Below, piece by piece: positions 42,349-51,191 of a stretch of DNA of 51,191 nt. The DNA lies in assembly GCA_902763805.1 (NCBI GenBank), contig CACWTN010000007.1, positions 8,124-59,314 on the forward strand. Direction: 5' to 3'. Origin of the DNA: an uncultured bacterium. GTDB taxonomy: Bacteria; Cyanobacteriota; Vampirovibrionia; Gastranaerophilales; Gastranaerophilaceae. Below the pieces are notes generated by a model. The model was not told where the DNA came from. It saw only the letters and a program-made list of their open reading frames with translations, and searched no databases. A program made the position numbers and the translations under genes. Numbering within the stretch: position 1 is the first letter of the stretch; every line of letters starts with the position of its first letter.

Positions 42349-45300
42349 TTATTCATGCTGCTCTGTGGAAAAAGAATCTTCGTCTGAGCCTTCCGCCATC
42401 CCGGAAAGGTCATCTTTTTCAACTTGAGTAAATTCGGCAGACTTTTTAACAACATTTCCGTATATTCTCGATAATTCGCCGTTTGGCGCAGTAATCAGTA
42501 ATTTTTGCCGTTCAACATCTTCATCAAACCTCTGACCGCACTGTTTCATAGTATCTATATACAGTTTTTCAAACATCGCAAAGAAAACTTTTGACTGATT
42601 ACCGTGCTTTTGTATCTCATCAAGCATGTTATTTATTATTACCAGTGCATCGCTAAGCTCGTTACTGTCAATTTTTGTTATTGCGGTGAAATAATTTGCA
42701 AGAACCGTTGTATTAAATATTGCAGACTGTTCGGAAGTTTCCTGAACATCGTTATAAATATGATAAGCTTTACTTATAATACCTATTTTTGCATACGCTA
42801 AAGCAATCAGCAGGTCGCAAATGTATTCGAGCTGGGTCTGATGGATATCTTCTGCAAGAAGTTTTGCCTGATAAACATTTAGCGCAAATGCTTTGTAATC
42901 CGTTTTCCTGCTTGACAATTCCTGAAGAAGTAAACAAATTATCTTTGAAAACGGAGTTTCTTCCTCAATATTTGAAGGTGCATAATCTTTTCCGGCTAGA
43001 AAATCTCTCAGCGCCAGCAGACAATTTTTCTCAGGAAGATCTTCATCAAATGCTGTTTTAACCAAATCAAAGAATTCATCAATATTTTTATCAACGGTAA
43101 GAACCTTTGCCAAACCGACCAGCTTGAATGTATCCAGCAAATGAGATACAAATAATCCCAAAGAAAAGCTTTCAGGCTTAATTTCTTCAAGGATATCCGG
43201 CTTAATTACGCCCAGAAGCTTTTCGCCAACTTCTATACAATCGTTGTATTCGCCTATATTAAACAAAATTTCTATATTAACAAGCGATAACAACAAAAAT
43301 TTTGTATTGATTTTGCCGTCAACAATCAGCTCAGGATGTTCAAGACGTTCCAGAATATTGTGAAGCAAATTTAATGCGTCCGTGTAATTTGAGGATAATA
43401 AAGCACCCTGGAGCATTAAATTAGAAAGCTTAACTATTTTTGCATCATCATTGGCATTTATGGCATCCATCAATAAAATATTTTCTATTGAGTATATCTT
43501 TGCCGGAGAGTAATTATAAAGGCTCATCAAAATATTTTGGAATACTTCTTTTTTATTGCTCTCTATATCTGACGAATTAATATTGTCCTTTATCTTATCT
43601 ATTATCGATAAAAATCCGAGACAGTTTTTCAGGTATGAATCATAATCTCCCGTAGATATAGCCCTCTGGGAATTTTTCCACAACAGAAGGTATTCTTCTT
43701 TGTAAGTTTCAATAACATCCATTAATTTAATTAATGTCGTATTATCAAGCAACTTGCCCAGTTTTGCCATAACATTTTTTGCCAGCGTTTCTAAAATTTC
43801 TTTTTTTAGTGATGAATACAATATCGGACGAACGAAAGAATAGTTATTGATATAAACAGACCCGTTTGCCGTATGGGTAAAACCGCTTGCATCCAAAAGT
43901 TTCGTATTTTCGGGAATATTTTTTATACCTGCTGCCTCCAGCGTCTCAAAATCAATTCTTTCCCCGAGGAATACCGAATAAGCAAGAATCATTGATGCAT
44001 CCTGATGCTTCCCGAAGGTTTTTAAACGTGCTTTTATTAATTTTTCCGCATTTATCGGCATAAGGACAGAACTGCTGTCACGGACTACCAATTTGCCTTC
44101 CATATTAACAAGCACATCTTTGTCCGTAAGATATTTTAAAGCATGCTCAAAATATAATTTGGAACCGTCAAAATTATCCTTTATTTTTTCATAATAGAAA
44201 GATTCTATAAAATCTGCTGCATCTTCTTTAAGCTCCGATAAAAGAGTTGATATATTGCTTTTCATCAGGCTTATTTCCGTATAAATCGGGGTTCTCAGCA
44301 AGCCTTTTATTTTAGTATGAACCGAGCATCCTGCATCTGTTATAAACACAAAATTCGTATTTACGTTCCTGAATTTATCAAAATACAATTCAAGAGTCTG
44401 CAGAGAAGTGTCATCAAGCTTTTCAAATCCGTCAACAATAATTACGCACCGCCGTAACGAAGCCAGAAAATTAACGAACATTTCCATTACGGCAAATCTT
44501 GCATCCTCCGGGGTCATTGCCTTAACGGGAGCTCCGAGTATAAAATCACGGATATTATTAAACCGTCCGCAATCACAATCAGGTTTTATTAAACCGTTTA
44601 TTACGGGAAGTCCGAAGTACTGCTTAAACACCTTTTCGAAAAATCCCCACGGACTGTAGCATAAATCACCATTACAGGATACATATACCGGTGTTAATCC
44701 CTGTTCTTTGTAGAACCTGAGTATGTCTGAAGTTTTTATCTGATATTCTTTTTTCTCTGTTTTTATTGCTACAATTTTATTTTCAGGTTTTAATTTTGAT
44801 TCCAGCTCGCCCGCATAACACTTTTCAAAATTACACCTTGCCTTTATATCAAATACTTTAAAGCTGAAAATATCATTGTTCTCTTTTTCTGTTTTTTTGT
44901 CTATTTGCTGCTGCTGAACGGTCATAGCTTCGTCCTCAACCGTACTCGGCGGCAAAACATAATTATCAATTAGTACCTCATAATACATTACGGTTTTGCC
45001 GTCATACTCAAGAGAATACAGCGAATCTGTTTTATAATCATTTGATACACAGTCTTGCGAATATTGGTCAAGTATAATTTCCATACCTCTGATGTACTTT
45101 TTATCATCTTTTTTAAACGTCAGAGGCTTTACATTATTTTCCAATGACTTATTAACCAGTAAATTTTCAGCATCTTTTTTTTGGATAACAATACTTATTT
45201 TTAAGGGACAGCCAAGCTGTTCCTGCAAACGTAAATTCAGACCTGCAAATGTATTGAGTATTTTAAGCGACAATCTGACAGCCCGATTTACGGAAGATAC

Positions 45301-45741
45301 AAAAGAAAGCTCTTTATTAAAATTAATTACATAAGAATCTCCGTACCTAACCACAAGACCTTCAAAGCCTTTAAGCTGAGTCAGCATGAGATTTTTCAGT
45401 TTCACCTTAAATTTTGAATAAAGTTCTTTTGACGCCAGCAAATTTCTGATTGCTTTTAAAGAACCGAAATTTATGGTTACGGAAGCAAACTCATCCGTTT
45501 CACATTCATTACATGCAATACTTTTTGTTACACTTAAACCGCATTTACACTGCTCAACATTTGTCGGAACAAGTCTTCCGCATTTTGCACACTTTTCCAG
45601 AATAATATATCCGCAGCTTTCACACACACTGCTTTTACTTTTGGAAAGACAATTCGGACATATCAGTGAAATTACCTTGCGGCAATGCGGACAGGTTGTT
45701 GAATTATCACTTATTATTCTATGACATTTGGGACATTCCAT
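42349..45741 (-). CDS. Zinc-ribbon, cyclase-like, degenerate ATPase and helical-repeat protein (1130 aa)
   Basis: Residues 1-95 hold four zinc-ribbon cysteine pairs (CPKCHR, CPHCRK; CPNCLS, CESCGY; CAKCGR, CKCG; CNEC). Residues about 85-290 resemble a degenerate class III nucleotide-cyclase fold (SVTINFGSLKAIRNL, LKGFEGLVVRYGDSYVINF, NRAVRLSLKIL) without the catalytic Asp pair I would expect. An AAA/STAND-like ATPase region follows: where a Walker A G-x-x-x-x-G-K-S/T should be, the sequence is NKIVAIKTEKKEYQIKTS, but a Walker B-like CVIIVDGFEKLDD remains. The C-terminal 500 residues are helical repeats, TPR-like. The layout resembles large signal-integrating regulators. It is divergent from the ZorA-like gene by 57 bp, with a TATAAT only 8 bp before its ATG and no ribosome site. 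Confidence 0.75.
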   Translation of the reverse strand: MECPKCHRIISDNSTTCPHCRKVISLICPNCLSKSKSSVCESCGYIILEKCAKCGRLVPTNVEQCKCGLSVTKSIACNECETDEFASVTINFGSLKAIRNLLASKELYSKFKVKLKNLMLTQLKGFEGLVVRYGDSYVINFNKELSFVSSVNRAVRLSLKILNTFAGLNLRLQEQLGCPLKISIVIQKKDAENLLVNKSLENNVKPLTFKKDDKKYIRGMEIILDQYSQDCVSNDYKTDSLYSLEYDGKTVMYYEVLIDNYVLPPSTVEDEAMTVQQQQIDKKTEKENNDIFSFKVFDIKARCNFEKCYAGELESKLKPENKIVAIKTEKKEYQIKTSDILRFYKEQGLTPVYVSCNGDLCYSPWGFFEKVFKQYFGLPVINGLIKPDCDCGRFNNIRDFILGAPVKAMTPEDARFAVMEMFVNFLASLRRCVIIVDGFEKLDDTSLQTLELYFDKFRNVNTNFVFITDAGCSVHTKIKGLLRTPIYTEISLMKSNISTLLSELKEDAADFIESFYYEKIKDNFDGSKLYFEHALKYLTDKDVLVNMEGKLVVRDSSSVLMPINAEKLIKARLKTFGKHQDASMILAYSVFLGERIDFETLEAAGIKNIPENTKLLDASGFTHTANGSVYINNYSFVRPILYSSLKKEILETLAKNVMAKLGKLLDNTTLIKLMDVIETYKEEYLLLWKNSQRAISTGDYDSYLKNCLGFLSIIDKIKDNINSSDIESNKKEVFQNILMSLYNYSPAKIYSIENILLMDAINANDDAKIVKLSNLMLQGALLSSNYTDALNLLHNILERLEHPELIVDGKINTKFLLLSLVNIEILFNIGEYNDCIEVGEKLLGVIKPDILEEIKPESFSLGLFVSHLLDTFKLVGLAKVLTVDKNIDEFFDLVKTAFDEDLPEKNCLLALRDFLAGKDYAPSNIEEETPFSKIICLLLQELSSRKTDYKAFALNVYQAKLLAEDIHQTQLEYICDLLIALAYAKIGIISKAYHIYNDVQETSEQSAIFNTTVLANYFTAITKIDSNELSDALVIINNMLDEIQKHGNQSKVFFAMFEKLYIDTMKQCGQRFDEDVERQKLLITAPNGELSRIYGNVVKKSAEFTQVEKDDLSGMAEGSDEDSFSTEQHE

Positions 45742-45772
45742 ATTGAAAATTATAGTCTAATATTAAACATTA

Positions 45773-45781
45773 TGCTATACT
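45773..45781 (+). promoter_or_regulatory. Extended -10 promoter of the motor pair
   Basis: TGCTATACT (45773-45781) is an extended -10 box (TG-n-TATACT). It ends 17 bp before the ATG at 45799, leaving a leader that holds the GGAGGG ribosome site. A reverse TATAAT (45749-45754) faces the large zinc-ribbon gene. Confidence 0.45.
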
Positions 45782-45798
45782 TTATAAGGAGGGTAATT

Positions 45799-46683
45799 AT
45801 GAGCTTTATTACAATTCTTACGGAACCTGCAATCCTGATAATTATAGCAGTGTTTGTTTGTTTCTTATTTATAACGGTAACTAACTACGCAAGAGTAAAA
45901 ACTAACTTAAAAAATATTTACAAAACATTAAAAGATATCGACAAGAAAGAAATGTCATACAGATTTAAACAGCTCGATTCTTTTATGGCTTCAAACTCTT
46001 ATACGTCAACTGTTTGGGAAGATTTTAAAAAAGCATTAATATTCCCCGACAAATTTTATATTGCGGCGCAAAATATGAAAAATCCGCAGGAAGTACAGAC
46101 CGACATCTTTTTGACAATTGATGCTCCGTACTTTTTCAACGAAGAAACTCTTGTTTCTTCAAAAATTAACCATAAATTCATTCAGACAATGCCGACGATT
46201 TTAACAGGGTTTGGTCCGTTTTTCACATTCCTGAAAATGGCTGTAGCATTTAAAGAAGTAAGCTTTATGGAAAATACGGACGTATCCGCATCGCTGAACG
46301 GTTTGATAGGAAACATTCAAATAGCGGCGCTGTGCTCCGTTTTTGCAGTCGGTTTTTCTCTGTTATTTATGTTCATTGAAAAAATACTTTATAACAAAAT
46401 GTGCAAAAAATATTACTTATTGATTCAGCAGGAATTTGTAAGATTATTTGATGTTGTAACGAGCGAAAGATTTCTTATTGATTTGGTTAAAGAATATAAA
46501 CTTCAGGGAAAATCAAGCGAAAAAATTCTGAAAGAACTTCCCGAAAACTTTGCTAAAGCAGTAACAAACAGTATTAACGAAACAACAACTCCGTATCTTG
46601 AAAATATCTTGTACAGTTTAAACAAACTAAATGAAAATTTTGGCAAGAATAACGGCGGAGATGTCGTAGATAAACTTTTCTAA
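45799..46683 (+). CDS. MotA/ZorA-like proton-channel subunit
   Basis: 294 residues from the ATG at 45799, which has GGAGGG 5 bases upstream; a frame back to 45721 has no ribosome site. Three membrane segments are visible: ILTEPAILIIIAVFVCFLFI at the N-terminus, MPTILTGFGPFFTFLKMAVA, and GLIGNIQIAALCSVFAVGFS. The second-third block matches the MotA/TolQ/ExbB channel pattern (L-T-G-x-G-x-F-F-T-F) as seen in ZorA of Zorya. The C-terminal cytoplasmic tail is about 80 residues, much shorter than the long tails of classical ZorA. It is paired with the OmpA-domain gene 14 bp downstream. It would form a pentamer around two MotB-like subunits and use a proton gradient. Confidence 0.8.
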   Translation: MSFITILTEPAILIIIAVFVCFLFITVTNYARVKTNLKNIYKTLKDIDKKEMSYRFKQLDSFMASNSYTSTVWEDFKKALIFPDKFYIAAQNMKNPQEVQTDIFLTIDAPYFFNEETLVSSKINHKFIQTMPTILTGFGPFFTFLKMAVAFKEVSFMENTDVSASLNGLIGNIQIAALCSVFAVGFSLLFMFIEKILYNKMCKKYYLLIQQEFVRLFDVVTSERFLIDLVKEYKLQGKSSEKILKELPENFAKAVTNSINETTTPYLENILYSLNKLNENFGKNNGGDVVDKLF

Positions 46684-46697
46684 AAAGAGGGTCATAA

Positions 46698-47357
46698 ATG
46701 CGCATAACTTTAAAAAAAGAAGAAAATTCCGAAAATAATATTTTCTGGGTTACAATGACAGACCTGATGACGGCTCTTGTACTGGTTTTCATTATTTTAT
46801 TCTTCTACGCATACATGACAAACTTCGCTGATAAAATTGAAAGCGTAACAGAACAGCAAAAAGCTGCGGAAGCGTTACAGGAAACTCTGAAAAAACAGAA
46901 TATTCAGGCTTCCATTAACGGCATAACCGGTGTCGTAAAAATATCAGATTTAGAATTGTTTGAGCTAAGCAGCTATGAGCTATCTCCAAAAGGAAAAGAA
47001 TATTTATCCAAATTTGCACCCGCTTACCTTAACTCTCTGTTTTCTAACGCATATCTTAAAGAAAATCTGGATAAAATCATTATTCAGGGGCATACGGATT
47101 CTCAAACTTTTGCAGGTAAATATTCAAAAGACGAACAATATATGAAGAATATGGATTTAAGCCTAAAGCGTGCTTATGCCGTTGCAAATTACATGATAAA
47201 CACCCCATACAACAAGGCGAACGGTGACAAACTTCATAAAATGATAATTGTAGAGGGTGCAAGCTACTCAAACCCCGTACTTACCAATGGTAAAGAAGAC
47301 TTTGCAAAAAGCAGACGTGTTGAACTTAAACTTGTTATGAAAGAGAAAAAGAAATAA
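46698..47357 (+). CDS. MotB/ZorB-like OmpA-domain stator subunit
   Basis: 219 residues. AGAGGG precedes the ATG. The N-terminus NNIFWVTMTDLMTALVLVFI is the ZorB-type single helix with the proton-carrying Asp (W-x-x-M-x-D-L-M). A helical plug and an OmpA-like peptidoglycan-binding domain follow, with IIIQGHTDSQ, LSLKRAYAVANYMI and KSRRVELKLVMK (the R-x-x-R-V-E-L end). Together with the upstream gene it makes a complete two-subunit motor. No helicase, nuclease or EH-signature (ZorC/D/E) gene lies within the following 4 kb, so a complete Zorya system is not present here. Confidence 0.82.
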   Translation: MRITLKKEENSENNIFWVTMTDLMTALVLVFIILFFYAYMTNFADKIESVTEQQKAAEALQETLKKQNIQASINGITGVVKISDLELFELSSYELSPKGKEYLSKFAPAYLNSLFSNAYLKENLDKIIIQGHTDSQTFAGKYSKDEQYMKNMDLSLKRAYAVANYMINTPYNKANGDKLHKMIIVEGASYSNPVLTNGKEDFAKSRRVELKLVMKEKKK

Positions 47358-47358
47358 A

Positions 47359-47886
47359 TTATATTCCGGCAAGTTTCAGAATAACACCTGTAACTCCTGC
47401 TATTACAAGATAAAACAGAGGGTCTTTTTTTGATTTCCAGCTTATTAAAATAAGTACGGCAAGCAGTATTAAAGCTTTTATATCTGCTATATGAGATTTT
47501 AAAAGTCCTGCTGATACAAAAAGGAGTAATGCACAGCTTATCGGTTTTAATGTTTCTATCGCTGATTTTACAAAAAAGTTTTCACTGAACTTCTTTAATA
47601 TTTTTGAAACAATAATTACAAGGATAAACGAAGGCAGCATCTCAGATGTTGTTGCAAGAGCTGAGCCTAAAATGCCGGCTGTTTTCAGTCCCGCAAAAGT
47701 TGCGGCATTTATACCTACCGGCCCTGGGGTAATTGATGCTATTGCCACCATATTTGTCAAATCATTCAATGTATACCAGTGATAAACTTCTGATATATGG
47801 TACAAAAACGGTATTGTTGCATACCCTCCGCCAAAAGAAAACAAGCCTATTTTGAAAAATTCATATATTAAAAGAAGATAAATCAC
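47359..47886 (-). CDS. Chromate-type transporter, second half-size subunit
   Basis: 175 residues, five or six hydrophobic segments. The CHR family signature GLFSFGGGYATIPFLYHI and the later TPGPVGINAATFAG are present. Short CHR proteins occur as two adjacent genes whose products form one transporter, as here: its start overlaps the upstream half by 4 bp (ATGA). Substrate is uncertain; many CHR proteins outside chromate resistance have unknown anions. It ends one base from the ZorB-like stop codon and is convergent with it. Confidence 0.88.
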   Translation of the reverse strand: MIYLLLIYEFFKIGLFSFGGGYATIPFLYHISEVYHWYTLNDLTNMVAIASITPGPVGINAATFAGLKTAGILGSALATTSEMLPSFILVIIVSKILKKFSENFFVKSAIETLKPISCALLLFVSAGLLKSHIADIKALILLAVLILISWKSKKDPLFYLVIAGVTGVILKLAGI

Positions 47887-48431
47887 TTATTTACCTCCTT
47901 TTTTTTCTGCAAAAATTTTATTAAAACACCCAAAACAGAAAATATCAAAATAGTCTGTATCGGTGTCAGCTTAAATATCATAAGTGCAGTGAAAGATACA
48001 AGAAAAATAAAATAAAAGAACAGATTTCTCTCAGACCTTTGCCACATTTCTCTTACGGTAAGCAGAATAAGCGCAAGTACGGCAACACCTACACCCCACA
48101 ACGCACCTGTAACGTATGTATTATTTACAAAAATATTCAGAACAGAAGCAAGAAGAACAATACACCAGAACGGAACAAAAATTACTCCGAACATTGCTGC
48201 CAAAGCACCTGTTTTTCCTTTGAGTTTATATCCGATAAACATAGTCATATTAGCGGCAACTATTCCGGGAAGAGATTGTGCAAGCGCAAAATAATTTACA
48301 AGTTCATCTTTTGACACAAGTTCACGTTTTTCAGCAAATTCACTCTGCATAATCGGAAGAATTACATATCCGCCTCCAAGCAGAATTGCACCTATTTTTA
48401 CAAATATTAAAAACAGCCTGAATAAAGACAC
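47883..48431 (-). CDS. Chromate-type transporter, first half-size subunit
   Basis: 182 residues with about six membrane segments. Signature IGAILLGGGYVILPIMQSEF, then SLPGIVAANMTMFIGYKL. It is the other half of the CHR pair, upstream in the same transcript, with a 4-bp overlap into its partner. The 10-bp gap to the SDR gene upstream implies that the three genes are co-transcribed. Confidence 0.88.
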   Translation of the reverse strand: MSLFRLFLIFVKIGAILLGGGYVILPIMQSEFAEKRELVSKDELVNYFALAQSLPGIVAANMTMFIGYKLKGKTGALAAMFGVIFVPFWCIVLLASVLNIFVNNTYVTGALWGVGVAVLALILLTVREMWQRSERNLFFYFIFLVSFTALMIFKLTPIQTILIFSVLGVLIKFLQKKKEVNK

Positions 48432-48441
48432 TTTCTACCTC

Positions 48442-49137
48442 TTAAAATCCGACACTTAAGCCTGCACAGAGATTAATTGACTGACCTGTTACACCTTTTG
48501 CCTCATCTGAAATCAGATACTTAACCATGCCTGCTATCTCATCAGGTGATACAAAACGTTTTTGCGGAATACATTCAACAACTTCTTCTTTAGTCCACTC
48601 ACCGTCGTTTGCGGATGAATTGCCCATATCAGTATCAACCCAGCCGGGGTTAATCGTATTAACGGTTATGCCGTACTCTGCAAGTTCAAGTGCCAAAGCC
48701 TTTGTTCCGCCAATCAAACCCGATTTTGATGCCGAATACAAACTTGCACAGGCTTCGCCCATTACTCCGCTTATTGAACCTATATTGACTATTCTGCCCC
48801 ACTTATTTGATTTCATATAAGGGACTGCTCTTGATATCAGATAAAGCGGCGCCTCAAGATTAACTCTCATAATATGTTCAAGCTTTTCATAATCCGTATT
48901 TTCTATCGGGGAATAAATATATTCGCCTGCATTATTAACAAGTACATCAATTTTGTTTTCTTCAATATATCTGCCAAGCTTCTCCAAATCATCTTTTTTT
49001 GCTAAATCACATACAAGATAATTTTCATAACTTTTAAGCAAATCTACACATCTTCCGACCGCAAAAATATTTCCGCTCAAGCCTGAAGCAATTGCTTTTC
49101 CTATTCCTCTTGTTGCACCTGTTACCAAAATATTCAT
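48442..49137 (-). CDS. Short-chain dehydrogenase/reductase (FabG-like)
   Basis: 231 residues. The Rossmann motif TGATRGIGKA opens the protein; NNAGEY, then the catalytic series with SISGVMGEACASLYSASKSG gives Ser, Tyr and Lys (S-x12-Y-x3-K), and PGWVDTDMGN follows. These are the classical SDR features; 3-oxoacyl-ACP reductases and sugar epimerase-like reductases share them. It heads the transcript with the two CHR genes. The ATG is preceded by a weak site. Substrate is not deducible. Confidence 0.85.
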   Translation of the reverse strand: MNILVTGATRGIGKAIASGLSGNIFAVGRCVDLLKSYENYLVCDLAKKDDLEKLGRYIEENKIDVLVNNAGEYIYSPIENTDYEKLEHIMRVNLEAPLYLISRAVPYMKSNKWGRIVNIGSISGVMGEACASLYSASKSGLIGGTKALALELAEYGITVNTINPGWVDTDMGNSSANDGEWTKEEVVECIPQKRFVSPDEIAGMVKYLISDEAKGVTGQSINLCAGLSVGF

Positions 49138-49209
49138 AACTAAATTATATCATGCCCGAAAACAAAAATTTTTACAAAAATTTATTAACTCCTTGTAATA
49201 AATTGTTGA

Positions 49210-49239
49210 TTGAACCAAATGTTACTGTTAATCTAAAAT
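49210..49239 (+). promoter_or_regulatory. Possible dnaB promoter
   Basis: TTGAAC (49210-49215), an 18-base spacer and TAAAAT (49234-49239), 30 bp before the ATG at 49270. The -35 match is moderate. Confidence 0.3.
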
Positions 49240-49269
49240 TATTGTAATAAAGCCGAGATTGGGGAACTA

Positions 49270-50667
49270 ATGTCAACATCATATACAACAAAGAAAAAAC
49301 AAACAGTAGAAGATTTATCACAGCTTATGCCTCAGAATATTGAAGCTGAAGAAGCTATTTTGGGTGCTATTCTGGTTAATCCTTCCTGTATGAACAAAAT
49401 TGTAGAGCATCTGAAGCCGGAATCATTCTATAAGCCGGCTCACAGATATGTTTATGAAGCGATGGTTCAGCTTTATAACAGCGGTGAAGACAAAATCGAT
49501 ATAGTTTCCGTTTCCGACCTGCTTAATGTTAACCAGAAATTGGAACTTGTAGGCGGTCGTGCATTTATTAATGACTTAAGCTACAACACAATTACAACGG
49601 CTAACGTCGAATACTACGCAAAAATTGTTCAGGAAAAAGCAATTAAACGTTCGCTTATTAACGCAGGTTCTGAAATTGTTTCTGCAGGGTATGACGTTAA
49701 CCCGATAGAAGAATCTCTCGAACAGGCTGAAAAACTTATTTTTGATATCGCATCACAAAAAGATTCAAAATCAGTTATATCAATAAAAGACATTGTAAAT
49801 GACGTTTACGCAAAAATTGAAGAACGTGCTAACAACAAAGGTCAGTTAACGGGTGTAGCCACAGGGTATTACGATTTGGATACCTACACAAACGGACTTC
49901 AGAAATCAGACCTGATTATCCTTGCAGCACGTCCTGCAATGGGTAAAACCGCATTTGCGCTTAACATAGCTCAAAATGTTGCCCTGAGAGCAAAAGTTCC
50001 TGTTGCAATATTCTCTTTAGAAATGTCAAAAGACCAGCTTGCTCAGCGCCTTATGTGTTCTGAAGCGGAAGTTGACACACAAAGACTTAAAACAGGCAAC
50101 GTTCAGGCAAAAGATTGGGAAAAACTTGCAAAAGCTATGGCAGAACTTTATGATTCAAAGATTTATATTGATGATACTGCCGGTTGTACAATAACGGATT
50201 TAAGAGCAAAATGCAGACGTCTTGCCATGGCTGAAAAAGATTTGGGCTTAATCGTAATCGACTACCTCCAGCTTATTGAAGGCACAGGCAGAGAAGACCG
50301 TATGCAGCAGATTTCAAGCATTTCAAGAGGTTTGAAAATTCTTGCAAAAGAACTTAATGTTCCTATATTGGCACTTTCACAATTGTCACGTGCCGTTGAA
50401 GGCAGAAACGATAAACGTCCGATGCTTTCAGACCTAAGAGAATCCGGTTCTATCGAACAAGATGCCGACATTGTAATGTTTATTTACCGTGATGAATACT
50501 ATAAAAATGCAAACGAAGATGAGGACGATGCAGAAAAAGCCGCAAACAAAGGTGAAGCTGAAATTATTATCGCAAAACACAGAAACGGACCTGTAGGAAC
50601 AGTTAAACTTCTATTCCAGGGTTCAATTACGAAGTTTAAAAACCCGATTAAAACAGACGTATTCTAG
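49270..50667 (+). CDS. dnaB: Replicative DNA helicase DnaB
   Basis: Hexameric 5'-3' helicase that opens the replication fork and binds primase. 465 residues. N-terminal domain with LMPQNIEAEEAILGAILVNP; linker; RecA-like domain with Walker A ARPAMGKTAFALNIA, then SLEMSKDQLAQRLM, LIVIDYLQLI (Walker B) and DLRESGSIEQDADIV with the arginine finger region, and a final KHRNGPVGTVKLLF. No intein is present. TTGGGGAACTA leads to the ATG, a weak ribosome site. It lies 25 bp upstream of an MntP-like gene, which may share the transcript. Confidence 0.97.
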   Translation: MSTSYTTKKKQTVEDLSQLMPQNIEAEEAILGAILVNPSCMNKIVEHLKPESFYKPAHRYVYEAMVQLYNSGEDKIDIVSVSDLLNVNQKLELVGGRAFINDLSYNTITTANVEYYAKIVQEKAIKRSLINAGSEIVSAGYDVNPIEESLEQAEKLIFDIASQKDSKSVISIKDIVNDVYAKIEERANNKGQLTGVATGYYDLDTYTNGLQKSDLIILAARPAMGKTAFALNIAQNVALRAKVPVAIFSLEMSKDQLAQRLMCSEAEVDTQRLKTGNVQAKDWEKLAKAMAELYDSKIYIDDTAGCTITDLRAKCRRLAMAEKDLGLIVIDYLQLIEGTGREDRMQQISSISRGLKILAKELNVPILALSQLSRAVEGRNDKRPMLSDLRESGSIEQDADIVMFIYRDEYYKNANEDEDDAEKAANKGEAEIIIAKHRNGPVGTVKLLFQGSITKFKNPIKTDVF

Positions 50668-50692
50668 GGGTAAATATAGTTAAGGAAGCAAA

Positions 50693-51191
50693 ATGTCATA
50701 TTTTTCAATAATAATACTTGCAATTGCACTATCTATTGATGCCTGCGTAGTATCTTTCTCATACGGACTTAAATATGACAAAGAACGTTTAAAAAACGCC
50801 CTGCTTTTATCGTCTTTTACAGGCGCATTTCAGGGACTAATGCCTGTTATCGGATACTTTTTAACCGGCTTTGTAAGAGAGTACATTTACCCCTACGCCG
50901 ATTTAATCGTATTTTTGATATTCTCATATTTAGGATTAAAATTTATTGTCGAAGCTTTTCAGCCAAAAGAAGAAAAGAGTTTATGCATAGACCTGAAATG
51001 TCTTTTGCTCATTGGTATTGCAACTTCAATAGATGCATTTTCGGCTGGGATTTCTCTTTCTTTGTACGGGAATTTAATACTGAAGCCTGCGTTTTTAATC
51101 GCAGTGGTTACTTTTATAAACTCTAATATCGGATTTTTTACGGGCGGAAAGTTAAAAAACATGCCCTCAAGAAATCTGGAAATTACTGCCG
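50693..51191 (+). CDS. mntP: MntP-type manganese efflux pump, partial (runs off the right edge)
   Basis: 166 codons are visible; the gene continues beyond the window. The ATG at 50693 has AAGGAAG 4 bases upstream. The two internal repeats of the DUF204/MntP fold are visible: IIILAIALSIDACVVSFSYG and, later, IGIATSIDAFSAGISLSLYG, each with the conserved S-I-D-A. Members export Mn2+ from the cytoplasm. Four or five membrane segments are present so far. The pattern is clear although the C-terminus cannot be seen. Confidence 0.88.
   Translation, partial: MSYFSIIILAIALSIDACVVSFSYGLKYDKERLKNALLLSSFTGAFQGLMPVIGYFLTGFVREYIYPYADLIVFLIFSYLGLKFIVEAFQPKEEKSLCIDLKCLLLIGIATSIDAFSAGISLSLYGNLILKPAFLIAVVTFINSNIGFFTGGKLKNMPSRNLEITA

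Noticed and set aside
45799-47357. Complete Zorya defence system
   Set aside because: Only ZorA/ZorB-like subunits are present; no helicase, EH-signature or nuclease gene follows, so the system name is not justified.

Overview
The window looks like chromosome of a non-photosynthetic relative of Cyanobacteria, most likely an uncultured gut bacterium of the Melainabacteria/Vampirovibrionia lineage (order Gastranaerophilales). This is inference. It rests on the AT-rich sequence, a short-POTRA BamA next to OmpH, pyruvate-phosphate dikinase and glucan-storage genes without photosynthesis genes, and at least seven proteins that begin with a short Asn-rich segment ending in a Phe-Lys/Arg-Gly/Ala-like motif. 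No ribosomal RNA gene or species-level marker is present.

Layout. 1-8 kb: a GC-rich edge segment, two lineage-type small proteins, proS, an Fe-S oxidoreductase subunit, a YhcC-type radical SAM gene, glmU, aroE and speH. 8-14 kb: uvrA from an apparently leaderless promoter, a small AbrB-like regulator with a possible operator, gmk, and a pyruvate-decarboxylase-like ThDP enzyme without the usual catalytic glutamate. 14-19 kb: a glucan island with a GT35 (phosphorylase-like) protein lacking the PLP lysine, a radical SAM/SPASM-like protein and a GH57 branching enzyme. 19-23 kb: tandem duplicated 5'-nucleotidases and ruvA. 23.1-24.5 kb: a mobile-element scar, with tRNA-Ser(TGA), an 11-bp att-like repeat, REP-like palindromes, an integrase tail, an orphan small gene and initiator tRNA-Met. 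24.5-28.7 kb: a CheD-like putative deamidase, a small tagged protein and ppdK.

28.7-35.9 kb is a minus-strand envelope block: PBP1A, a PurH-like pseudoenzyme, BamA, OmpH/Skp, and a soluble protein carrying the cytoplasmic domain of the type III export gate FlhA. 36-41 kb: a YkgJ protein, a tagged AAA+ ATPase, rsmE, a CCA-adding enzyme/poly(A) polymerase, a tagged tyrosine phosphatase and rpsP with a long acidic tail. 41-47.4 kb: an unknown protein, a 29-residue membrane peptide, an 1130-residue zinc-ribbon/ATPase-like protein and, divergent from it, a MotA/MotB (ZorA/ZorB-like) motor pair. 47.4-51.2 kb: a split chromate-type transporter, an SDR, dnaB and the start of an MntP-type pump.

The best candidates for undescribed biology are (i) the ZorAB-like motor pair facing the zinc-ribbon protein with no recognisable Zorya effectors; (ii) the membrane-free FlhA-C protein next to BamA/OmpH; (iii) the recurring N-terminal F-[KRQL]-[GAS] tag on unrelated enzymes; and (iv) four enzyme homologues (GT35, ThDP, PurH and the large ATPase-like protein) that have lost their defining catalytic or nucleotide-binding residues. 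Everything here was read by eye; no database search was run.
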